From: an uncultured Synergistales bacterium
Lineage (GTDB): Bacteria; Synergistota; Synergistia; Synergistales; Aminobacteriaceae
NCBI GenBank assembly: GCA_905233455.1
Contig: CAJOES010000013.1
Span: forward strand, 1 to 33,821
Length of the DNA: 33,821 nt
Direction: 5' to 3'
A program made the position numbers and the translations under genes. Below the pieces are notes generated by a model. That model had not been told where the DNA came from. It did no database searches and saw only the letters and a program-made list of their open reading frames with translations. Of the stretch, positions 8,070 to 15,985 are shown one piece after another. The stretch's first letter is position 1; each line of letters starts with the position of its first letter.

Positions 8070-10331
8070 CTAATACTTTGCCGCTTCCTGTCCTGCAATC
8101 CTGCCGAACACAACGAAATCTGCCACAGCAGTCCCGCCTAACCTGTTGCCGCCGTGAACTCCCCCGGTAACCTCGCCAGCCGCGAAAAGTCCCGGAATCA
8201 CTGAGCCGTTGCCCTTGAGCACTCTGGTCTTGCCGTCAATCTGCAGTCCGCCCATCGTGTGATGAATGCCGGGCGTTACTTTTATTGCGTAGAAGGGGGC
8301 TTTGTCGAGAGGTTCAATGAAGCTGGTACGCCCGAAATCAGGATCGTTCCTGTTCTTCACGTAGCCGTTCCAGTCATTCATAGTCTTTGCGAACACGTCA
8401 GCAGGTATATTCAGCGTTTTCGCTAATTCCTCGTAACTGTCTCCCTTGAACGTGTAGCCTTTGGAGATATAGCCCTGAATCAGCAGTGAATCATCAGCCA
8501 TCTTCTGATCTATTACCAGCCATGCAAATGAACCTGGCTGATCAATCTCTGCCTTTGAGACAACATCACGGGTCAATACTTCATCAATGAAGCGTTTGCC
8601 TTCAGTGTTCACGAGGATAGCACCGTCCCCGCGCAGTCCTTCGGTGATTAGGTTGGAGGAGTCGAACTGTACTGTAGGATGAATCTGAATCTCCTTCATG
8701 TCTACCGTAGCCGCACCGAGTTCCTGAGCCATTACGATGCCTTCACCGTTGATGCCTGGTGCATTGGTGGTCATGAATCCGGTAAGTTCAGGCTTAATGC
8801 GCGCAATCATCTTCAGGTTTGCACCGAAGCCTCCTGACGCGATAACCACAGCCTTAGCGTGAACGGTAATTTTTGCTCCCTTGCTCTCTGCAAGAACTCC
8901 GGAGACTGCCCCGCCGTCAGTCATGATTGACTGTGCCGTAGTGCTCATCAGCATAGTGATGTTACTGCGGGATTTGCAGGCCGCTTCAAGTCTGGGAACC
9001 ATATAGCCTCCGACAGATACAACCTTTTTCTGCTCGTTCAGAGGACGGTGAATACGTTTGACCGATGCACCTCCTGCCGCACCCACTGAGGACAGATCAA
9101 TATTAACCGTCTTCAGCCATGCGATAGAATCCGCAGTGTTTGCGCATAATGCCTCGACTAATTCAGGGTTATTGATTCCGTGCCCGCCGATAATGGTATC
9201 AAGCTCCATAAGTTCAACGCAGTCAAAGTAACCTTCAGGCTTGGCCTTGTATGCTTCCCACTTTTTGCGCACCGTGTCAGCCAGTGCAGTAATCACGGGA
9301 TGATCTGCCCATTTTTCTGCGGCTGTCTTGAGCGTCTTCTCTACTCCTGCCTCTTCAGTGAACTTGTTGCTGTCCTGTTCGGGAGTATCTGCGGCATTCA
9401 TTCCGCCCGAAGCACGCACGGAGTTTCCGCCGACCATTGCCTGTTTCTCAATAAGGATTACTTTCTTCCCTGCGTCTGCCGCTGTTATAGCCGCGACCAT
9501 TCCTGCACCGCCTGCACCGATAACTGCAACGTCAGCAGTATATTCCTTGTCCTCTGCCTTGAAGTCTCCTCCTGCCTTCTTGTAATCCTCCGGATTCAGC
9601 CCCGCGGCGATTATTGCCGCTTCTGCCGCCTTGAGGATTCCGTTTGAGCTGTAGGTAGCTCCTGTAAGGCCGTCAACAAGAATGCTGTTGCGCGCAACCA
9701 TTTCTGCGGGCATCTGTTCAACAGCAACCGAACCGATTCCCTGAGTTTCATTCGGGCCTTCAGCTTTTGCCGCAGTAATCTTCCCGTCCTTCACCGTAAG
9801 GCTTACCGTGATAGCTCCAGGGCCTCCGAAACCGTCAGCAGTTCCCGTGAATGTGTCCGGGTCTTTGGGGGCTTCCGTCTTGGCCGGGGCTGGGGCAGGT
9901 GTTGATGCTGGGGCTGGGGCTGCCGAAGCTGGGGCTGCCGGGGCTTTTGCGACATTCACCGGGCCGCCGAAGTCCTTCGGGTCAAGCCCTCCCGCAGTAA
10001 GCGCACGTTCTGCCGCCTGACGTATGCCGGTTGAACTCATCGTAGCACCCGTTACGCCGTCAACATTGATGCTGTTCTTTGCGACCATATCGCCGGGCAT
10101 CTGCGCAATGGCCTTTGAGCCTATGCCGTCCGTCTCTTTCGGGCCTTCAGCGTTCACCGCAGCAATCTTTCCGCCGGTGATCGTCATCGTTACGGTGATT
10201 GCGTCCTTACCGCCGAAGCCGTCGCCCTTGCCTGAAAGCGTCTTAGCGTTCAATGCTTCCTGTGATGATACGGTCATGATTGCAACAATAATTATTGCCG
10301 CAAGAAGAAAAAATATACTCTTTTTCTTCAT
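8070..10331 (-). CDS. Exported flavin reductase: two FMN-binding domains plus FAD fumarate-reductase domain
   Basis: 753 residues. A signal peptide-like N-terminus (KKKSIFFLLAAIIIVAIM) is followed by an FMN-binding domain (about 30-118) with DGVTGATMSS, and a Pro/Ala-rich linker (about 129-157). A second FMN-binding domain (about 160-248) has DGLTGATYSS. The threonines T97 and T226 fit the site where ApbE-type flavin transferases attach FMN. The rest is an FAD-binding fumarate-reductase-like domain starting with VAVIGAGGAGM (about 268-278) and ending with the FAD-contact stretch AAGEVTGGVHGGNRLGG. No CxxCH heme motif is present, unlike Shewanella flavocytochrome c. The family includes fumarate, urocanate and other enoate reductases, so the acceptor cannot be fixed from sequence. 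GGAGG precedes the ATG by 11 bases. Next to tartrate genes, but on the other strand. Confidence 0.85.
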   Translation of the reverse strand: MKKKSIFFLLAAIIIVAIMTVSSQEALNAKTLSGKGDGFGGKDAITVTMTITGGKIAAVNAEGPKETDGIGSKAIAQMPGDMVAKNSINVDGVTGATMSSTGIRQAAERALTAGGLDPKDFGGPVNVAKAPAAPASAAPAPASTPAPAPAKTEAPKDPDTFTGTADGFGGPGAITVSLTVKDGKITAAKAEGPNETQGIGSVAVEQMPAEMVARNSILVDGLTGATYSSNGILKAAEAAIIAAGLNPEDYKKAGGDFKAEDKEYTADVAVIGAGGAGMVAAITAADAGKKVILIEKQAMVGGNSVRASGGMNAADTPEQDSNKFTEEAGVEKTLKTAAEKWADHPVITALADTVRKKWEAYKAKPEGYFDCVELMELDTIIGGHGINNPELVEALCANTADSIAWLKTVNIDLSSVGAAGGASVKRIHRPLNEQKKVVSVGGYMVPRLEAACKSRSNITMLMSTTAQSIMTDGGAVSGVLAESKGAKITVHAKAVVIASGGFGANLKMIARIKPELTGFMTTNAPGINGEGIVMAQELGAATVDMKEIQIHPTVQFDSSNLITEGLRGDGAILVNTEGKRFIDEVLTRDVVSKAEIDQPGSFAWLVIDQKMADDSLLIQGYISKGYTFKGDSYEELAKTLNIPADVFAKTMNDWNGYVKNRNDPDFGRTSFIEPLDKAPFYAIKVTPGIHHTMGGLQIDGKTRVLKGNGSVIPGLFAAGEVTGGVHGGNRLGGTAVADFVVFGRIAGQEAAKY

Positions 10332-10376
10332 ACTTGTAATGCCTCCTTTTGAATGTGTGTTTATGGTGATTGCATA

Positions 10377-10386
10377 AGTATATAAT
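10377..10386. promoter_or_regulatory. Overlapping divergent -10 elements
   Basis: The 95-base gap between the reductase start and the channel start contains TATAAT on the plus strand (10381-10386), and TATACT on the minus strand overlaps it (10382-10377). No good -35 hexamer was found for either, so this is tentative. Confidence 0.3.
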
Positions 10387-10426
10387 AATTATGCAAAATT
10401 TTTCATTCGAAAGGGGATTTTTACAG

Positions 10427-12667
10427 GTGCGTAAATTTTTCTTTGCTTTCCTTATAACAGCACTTCTCATTGTTCCGTCATTCGGTGCAGAACAACAGCA
10501 GGATTTAACCAGCGATTATATTACGCAGATACAAACAGAAATCAGCCGTGATATTTCGAGAATCCGCGAAAGTGTCAGCAAAGAACTTGAAGGATTAGCT
10601 CTGTCCAGTTCGGATATTGCCCGGCGCATCAATGAGCTTGCTGAACTCACGCAGAAATCATCTGATGATATGTCCGCATGGGGCTATACCGAAGAACAGC
10701 GGGAACTTCACACGCAGACATTATCACAGCTAAGTGTTGCGTATTCGGCGTATAGCGCACTGCTTCAGGGTAATGTGTTCGGCTCAGAAGCTCCGGAAAC
10801 TATTGACGTATCAACATTGGGAGATGATACTTCACCGGACATAACTACAGCTGATGACCTGCGCAGGGAGATCACAAAGGTATCACGCCGTCTTGATGTT
10901 CAGCTGTTCTATGTTCAGTCGAAGATAAACAAGCTCAAAATAGATTTGGCTGAAGCGTCGAACTTGCGCAAACGGCTTGAGGAGGCAGAGACCGGGAATA
11001 CTGCAATAGAACTCCCGCGTACATATGTATTGCGTTTTGAGCTGGCAAAAATCAATGTCGCGCTATCACAGTTACAGGTTCGCAGTTTGAGGAATGCTTT
11101 TGACCAGAATGTTGCCGCAATACAGAGACTGCGCAGGAGACTGGACAGAATACTCCCTACAATAATATTCTCGCAGGAAGTTCTTGATGCACAGCTTGAA
11201 GCCATACAGGCAACAATCAATGAACGAACTGAAGAGATGAGCAAGGCCCGGAAGTCCCTTGATTCCGCGAATGCAGCACTGATACGCGCAAGAGCCGCAA
11301 TGACCTCACAGGACGCTGACCAGCTCACTACGGCATCAACAAACTACATGGTACGCACAGCAAGGGTGAATTACTGGGAGTATACGGTTTCACTGCTTGA
11401 GGAAGAAATATCATACATGCGCGAGAACCAGCAGTTATGGCGGTACAGGTACAAGCTGTTTCACGATCAGGCAGGCGGCGATGAGATATGGAAGCTCCGA
11501 AATGATTCAGAGGCAAGGATACAGGAATTGCAGAGGCAGTTAGAGAGCATAAGGACTATGGAGGCTAACGTACTGCGTCAGGTTGAGGCTACACAGAAAC
11601 AGTCTGCAGCTGAAGGGCTTTCGGGCGTTGTTGCGCAGAACCTCATACAGGCGGCAGAGAACCAGAGGCGCATAATCTCGGAAGTACTGAACCGTTACGA
11701 GTCCCTGATACCTGAAGCTGTCTTCTATCAGCAGAGACTATACAGCGAGGCCAACGACAACCTAAGCACGTTAAGGGTAGTGGAGAAAGTCGGATCATTC
11801 AGCAAAGAGACCGTAATGAACTTCCTGAATACGGAATTATGGCAGGGTGAGGGATATTCCGTTACAGTTCAGAAGCTCGTTATTGCTGTATTGGTCTTCC
11901 TGTCCAGCTTCTTCCTCAGTTCATGGGGCAGCCACTGGATAAAGCGGAGAATGATTAACCGCTTCAAGGCCAGCATTACGGCGGCTAATGCAGTTCAGCG
12001 AATATCGTTTTATATCTTATGGATAGCGTTCGCATTGATCGCGCTGAACATAGTCAAGATACCTTTAACGGCGTTCGCATTCATGGGCGGTGCTGTTGCA
12101 GTCGGTATAGGTTTCGGAATGCAGAACATATTCAACAACCTCATCAGCGGATTCATCGTGATATTCAGCCGTCCATTCAAGGTGAATGATATTGTTGACG
12201 TTGCAGGGGTTCAGGGAGTGGTTGAGGATATAGGCTCACGCGCAACAACCATAAAGACATGGGACGGTTTCGACGTTATGGTGCCGAACAAATACCTTCT
12301 GGAGAACTCCGTAACCAACTGGACGAAATCCGATATGAGGAAACGCGAAATCCTGAAGGTAGGCGTTGCGTACGGTTCAGACAGCAGACAGGTGGAAAAA
12401 CTGCTGCTTGATGTCGTGAAGGGACATACGGCAGTGCTGAAAGATCCTGCACCGTTTGTAATCTTCAAGAACTTCGGGGACAGCGCATTAGAGTACGAAA
12501 TATATTACTGGATTGAACTGCGCAAGGCTTCAGGGCTGAAGGTGTCAAGTGATATGCGCCATCACATAACGGCAGTGTTTGAACGCGAGGGAATCAGCAT
12601 TCCGTACCCTCAAAGGGACATACATATTATTGCGGACAAACAGAAGCCACACACGGAAAATGCCTGA
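10427..12667 (+). CDS. MscS-family mechanosensitive channel with long periplasmic coiled-coil domain
   Basis: 746 residues from a GTG at 10427, chosen because AAAGGGG lies 8 bases upstream and a signal peptide (RKFFFAFLITALLIVPSFGA) starts there; in-frame ATGs at 10370 and 10391 lack this. Residues from about 25 to 470 are highly helical, charged and coiled-coil-like, without hydrophobic segments, so probably periplasmic. Membrane helices follow at about 480-500, 522-545 and 546-575. The pore helix and beta domain of MscS are clear in GGAVAVGIGFGMQNIFNN, SGFIVIFSRPFKVND, and VEDIGSRATTIKTWDG. The C-terminal alpha/beta part ends with GISIPYPQRDIHI, a family hallmark. The layout resembles large MscK-like channels but with fewer membrane helices. 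Likely role: releasing solutes on osmotic downshift. Confidence 0.88.
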   Translation: MRKFFFAFLITALLIVPSFGAEQQQDLTSDYITQIQTEISRDISRIRESVSKELEGLALSSSDIARRINELAELTQKSSDDMSAWGYTEEQRELHTQTLSQLSVAYSAYSALLQGNVFGSEAPETIDVSTLGDDTSPDITTADDLRREITKVSRRLDVQLFYVQSKINKLKIDLAEASNLRKRLEEAETGNTAIELPRTYVLRFELAKINVALSQLQVRSLRNAFDQNVAAIQRLRRRLDRILPTIIFSQEVLDAQLEAIQATINERTEEMSKARKSLDSANAALIRARAAMTSQDADQLTTASTNYMVRTARVNYWEYTVSLLEEEISYMRENQQLWRYRYKLFHDQAGGDEIWKLRNDSEARIQELQRQLESIRTMEANVLRQVEATQKQSAAEGLSGVVAQNLIQAAENQRRIISEVLNRYESLIPEAVFYQQRLYSEANDNLSTLRVVEKVGSFSKETVMNFLNTELWQGEGYSVTVQKLVIAVLVFLSSFFLSSWGSHWIKRRMINRFKASITAANAVQRISFYILWIAFALIALNIVKIPLTAFAFMGGAVAVGIGFGMQNIFNNLISGFIVIFSRPFKVNDIVDVAGVQGVVEDIGSRATTIKTWDGFDVMVPNKYLLENSVTNWTKSDMRKREILKVGVAYGSDSRQVEKLLLDVVKGHTAVLKDPAPFVIFKNFGDSALEYEIYYWIELRKASGLKVSSDMRHHITAVFEREGISIPYPQRDIHIIADKQKPHTENA

Positions 12668-12678
12668 AAATAATTCAC

Positions 12679-12700
12679 GGCACTACGTATAATCAGTGCC
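12679..12700. repeat. Inverted repeat between channel and TAXI genes
   Basis: GGCACT and AGTGCC arms enclose ten bases that include TATAAT. There is no T-run, so it is a poor terminator; it could be an operator over a -10 element. Function not established. Confidence 0.3.
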
Positions 12701-12727
12701 TGGTGCGCTGAAAAAACAGTACAGCAT

Positions 12728-12735
12728 GATACAAT
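12728..12735 (+). promoter_or_regulatory. Possible extended -10 promoter for the TAXI transporter operon
   Basis: TG followed by one base and TACAAT lies about 40 bases before the TAXI start. A weak -35-like CTGAAA sits 16 bases upstream of the hexamer. Confidence 0.4.
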
Positions 12736-12774
12736 ATTCTGCACAATTCAAAAATTCAAGGAGCGTGAAAATTC

Positions 12775-13743
12775 ATGAAGAAAATAGTTTCTATCGCGTT
12801 GGTTCTGGCTTTAGTGCTTGCGTTTGCGGCATTTGCTGACGAAAAGGCAGGAATGCCCGGAGGCACGAAGCTCATCTTCACGACAGGCGGAGCGCAGGGA
12901 ACATATTACGGTTTCGGCGGAGTCCTTGCAGGGAAAGTCGGAGAGAAGACCAGCACAACAATCACTGCGATCACTTCGGGCGGCTCAAAGGCTAACATTG
13001 AGGCAATGGATGACGGTGATGCACAGCTCGGCTTCGTTCAGTCAGATGTCGGTGCATATGCTTACAGGGGAACGAGGCTGTTCGACGACAAGATCACGAA
13101 CTTCTCGACGGTCGCAAATCTCTACATGGAGCAGGTGCAGATAGTTACGCTTGATCCCAGCATCAAGACAGTAGCAGACCTCAAGGGCAAAAACGTGTCT
13201 GTAGGTGCTGCAGGTTCGGGAGTGTACTTCAATGCTGTAGACCTGCTGAATGTTTACGGGCTTGACATCGACAAGGACATTAAGCCGACGTACCAGTCAT
13301 TCGGGGACAGCGTAGAAGCACTGCAGGACGGAAAGATTGATGCGGCATTCATCGTTGCCGGTGCTCCTACTACGGCGGTAACATCACTTGCGGCAACAAG
13401 GAAAGTATACCTTGTTGGCGTTGATGATGAGCATATACTTGCGCTAAGGAGCGTATCACCGTACTACGATAAGAACGTTATCATGAAGGAAGTCTACAAC
13501 ACTGAAGATGACGTGTTCACCGTAGCTGTAGGTGCTGTGGTTATCGCCCGCGATGACGTATCAGAGGCGGACGTGTATAACTTCCTGTACGGAGTGTTTG
13601 AGAACAAGGACGAGATCACTGCCGCACACGCAAAGGGAGCAGACCTGAATCTCAGCTTTGCGGCATCATATATAGCCGTCCCCTATCATAAGGGAGCAGT
13701 AAAATATTTCTCAGAAAAGGGAATCAAAGTTTCCGGCAAATAG
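12775..13743 (+). CDS. TAXI-family TRAP transporter substrate-binding protein
   Basis: 322 residues. A signal peptide (KKIVSIALVLALVLAFAAFA) precedes the mature domain. The N-terminal KLIFTTGGAQGTYYGFGGVLA stretch and the SGGSKANIEAMDDGDAQLGFVQSD block are typical of TAXI proteins (TRAP-associated extracytoplasmic immunogenic family). It would capture a small organic acid or amino acid outside the membrane and hand it to the permease encoded next. No acidic-substrate specificity can be read from sequence alone. AAGGAG lies 11 bases before the ATG. Confidence 0.9.
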   Translation: MKKIVSIALVLALVLAFAAFADEKAGMPGGTKLIFTTGGAQGTYYGFGGVLAGKVGEKTSTTITAITSGGSKANIEAMDDGDAQLGFVQSDVGAYAYRGTRLFDDKITNFSTVANLYMEQVQIVTLDPSIKTVADLKGKNVSVGAAGSGVYFNAVDLLNVYGLDIDKDIKPTYQSFGDSVEALQDGKIDAAFIVAGAPTTAVTSLAATRKVYLVGVDDEHILALRSVSPYYDKNVIMKEVYNTEDDVFTVAVGAVVIARDDVSEADVYNFLYGVFENKDEITAAHAKGADLNLSFAASYIAVPYHKGAVKYFSEKGIKVSGK

Positions 13744-13772
13744 CGTTACTGCCCGTGCAAACAGGTAAAATT

Positions 13773-13806
13773 CAAGGCGGCTGTGATTAGTTTCATGGCC
13801 GTCTTG
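13773..13806 (+). promoter_or_regulatory. Stem-loop between TAXI binding protein and permease genes
   Basis: CAAGGCGGC and GCCGTCTTG pair over nine bases with one G-U wobble and a 16-base loop. No U-run follows. A hairpin here could stabilise the upstream message or attenuate read-through, which would favour the binding protein over the permease. Confidence 0.45.
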
Positions 13807-13830
13807 TTATATGAAGGAGGGAAAAATTTT

Positions 13831-15888
13831 ATGAGTGATGATATTAATTCTGTCGATGTCGGAACTGCGCAGGACGTTGAAGACATCATGAAGAAGTATG
13901 ACCGTGAATCAAACGTGCGCATATGGGAAGGCAGGCCCGCAGTGATTGTCCGGTGGCTTTCTGCATTATTCTCGCTGTACTGCATTTACGTTACGCTGTT
14001 CAGTACTGCAATGCCGGAAATCAGGCTGAATATATTTCTTGGCCTGATTCTGATTCTGGGCTACCTGCATTACCCCATCAGGAAAGCATCAGGTGAGATA
14101 AAGCCCGGCCTGAATGATTCTATCTCAATACCGATAACGCTCGACACAACGCCGCGGGTGAACTCGATACCGTTCTACGACATAATCATTATGCTTGCCG
14201 GTGCAATACCGTTCTTCTATTTCGCGTGGAATGCAGAGAGCATCATCAAACTTGCATTGCGCGTAACGAGTCCGAGAAACCCGAATTATGTTTTGATGGT
14301 GTCAATGGCGGTAATAGCGATCCTCTCAACAATGGAACTCTGCCGCAGGTGCGTGGGAATCCCGATTCTGTGTGTTGTAGGAGCACTGATGCTTTATGCG
14401 TTCTCTACGGTCAGGTTCGGGAAGGTGATATACGATCTGTATTATTCGACAGGGGACGGGCTGAGGAGCACGCCAATAGAAGTATGCGCAAAATATATTG
14501 TCGTATTCATCATATTCGGTGCATTCCTTGAGCGCACTGGAATATCTACATTCTTCATCAACCTCGCCAACGCAATAGCAGGAGCAAGCGCAGGAGGCCC
14601 GGCAAAAGTAGCAGTAATCTCTTCGGCACTGTGCGGAATGGTTTCGGGGTCTTCCGTCGGCAACACTGTAACTACCGGGAGCGTAACTATACCCATGATG
14701 AAGCGTACCGGGTACAAGCCTGAATTTGCCGGAGCAGTTGAGGCCGCCGCGTCAACAGGAGGGCAGATCATGCCGCCGATAATGGGTGCTGCGGCGTTCC
14801 TGATGGCGGAGTATATGGGCATACCGTACTCACAGGTTGCACTGAAAGCTATTCTGCCTGCGGTGCTGTACTTCACGGGAATATATATTGCTGTTCACCT
14901 TGAAGCGAGGAAGCTGGGACTGAAGGGCATTCCCAAAGAGGAACTGCCGAGAATCCTGAAGCTGCTGCCGAAGATATATTTGCTTCTGCCGCTGGTTGTG
15001 CTTGTGATCATGGTATCAACGAACATGTACACTATGCAGTTCTCTGCGGCAATAGCGATCGGAATAGCGATACTTGTCGGGCTGATGAATTCGGACGAGA
15101 GGATTACCCCGCGCAAGATAATTGATGCTCTGGAGGCTGGCGGACGGGGAACTATAACTGTTGCTGTAGCGTGTGCAATGGCCGGGCTGGTTGCAGGGTG
15201 CATAACGTCAACTGGGCTTGCATCTGAACTCATAACTATGGTGGTGAATGTTTCCGGCGGTCATGCGTTCATTGCGTTAGTGCTGACGATGATATGCTGT
15301 ATCATTCTCGGAATGGGAGTACCTACAACGGCGAATTACTGCATTATGGCGGCAACATGCGCACCGATTCTGATGGCTCCTGCGATAGGGATAGAGAAAA
15401 TCTGCGCGCATTTCTTCGTGTTCTATTTCGGGATCGTGGCAGACATTACGCCTCCGGTTGCACTGGCGGCATATGCGGGAAGTGCGATCGCCAAAGCCCC
15501 GCCAATGAAGACGGCCTTCAACGCGACGAAACTGGCTATAGGAGCATTCATCGTGCCGTATATTTTCGCGTTCACCCCTGCGATGCTGTTCGAGAACGTA
15601 CAGCCGATAATTGCTATTGCCGGAGCCGGGCCGGTGCTGACGAATATTCTTGTTGTGCTTGAGATAGTATTAATCTGTGCTACGGCTCTGCTGGGGATAT
15701 TCGGTGTTGCTGCGGCTCTGAACGGGTATCTCTACAAACCGATGAATCCAATTCTGCGCGTGATCATCTGTGCGGGAGGACTGAGCATGTTAGTGCCGGG
15801 TATCGTGAGCGACCTTATAGGGCTAATGCTTGTGGGATTTGTGGTTACGGTGCAGTATATGAAGAGGGATGTGAATCCTGCTGTGTAA
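13831..15888 (+). CDS. TRAP transporter fused permease (small and large membrane subunits)
   Basis: 685 residues from the ATG at 13831, chosen because AAGGAGGG lies 9 bases upstream; an in-frame start at 13783 lacks one. After a charged cytosolic N-terminus come several membrane helices corresponding to the small (DctQ-like) subunit. The large (DctM-like) domain follows, with the signature stretch SSALCGMVSGSSVGNTVTTG and GGQIMPPIMGAAAFLMAEY. A second half contains GMGVPTTANYCIMAA and ADITPPVALAAYAGS. Fused QM proteins are the rule for TAXI systems. With the preceding binding protein it forms a sodium-driven uptake system in the inner membrane. Confidence 0.9.
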   Translation: MSDDINSVDVGTAQDVEDIMKKYDRESNVRIWEGRPAVIVRWLSALFSLYCIYVTLFSTAMPEIRLNIFLGLILILGYLHYPIRKASGEIKPGLNDSISIPITLDTTPRVNSIPFYDIIIMLAGAIPFFYFAWNAESIIKLALRVTSPRNPNYVLMVSMAVIAILSTMELCRRCVGIPILCVVGALMLYAFSTVRFGKVIYDLYYSTGDGLRSTPIEVCAKYIVVFIIFGAFLERTGISTFFINLANAIAGASAGGPAKVAVISSALCGMVSGSSVGNTVTTGSVTIPMMKRTGYKPEFAGAVEAAASTGGQIMPPIMGAAAFLMAEYMGIPYSQVALKAILPAVLYFTGIYIAVHLEARKLGLKGIPKEELPRILKLLPKIYLLLPLVVLVIMVSTNMYTMQFSAAIAIGIAILVGLMNSDERITPRKIIDALEAGGRGTITVAVACAMAGLVAGCITSTGLASELITMVVNVSGGHAFIALVLTMICCIILGMGVPTTANYCIMAATCAPILMAPAIGIEKICAHFFVFYFGIVADITPPVALAAYAGSAIAKAPPMKTAFNATKLAIGAFIVPYIFAFTPAMLFENVQPIIAIAGAGPVLTNILVVLEIVLICATALLGIFGVAAALNGYLYKPMNPILRVIICAGGLSMLVPGIVSDLIGLMLVGFVVTVQYMKRDVNPAV

Positions 15889-15902
15889 TTGCTGTAATGC
15901 TG

Positions 15903-15932
15903 ATTCCCCTGCCTGTGATCGGGCGGGGGAAT
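15903..15932 (+). terminator. Intrinsic terminator after the TRAP permease gene
   Basis: An 11-base-pair stem (ATTCCCCTGCC with GGCGGGGGAAT, one G-U wobble) and an eight-base loop are followed by TTTCTTATAT. It separates the TRAP operon from the repeat-bearing cluster. Confidence 0.7.
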
Positions 15933-15985
15933 TTCTTATATGATATACTCTCACGCAATCTAAACAGAAAGAGGAATGATATAAC

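Noticed and set aside
9180-10020. Plus-strand open frames opposite the flavin reductase
   Set aside because: They mirror the GC-rich reductase gene and have no ribosome binding sites or family resemblance.
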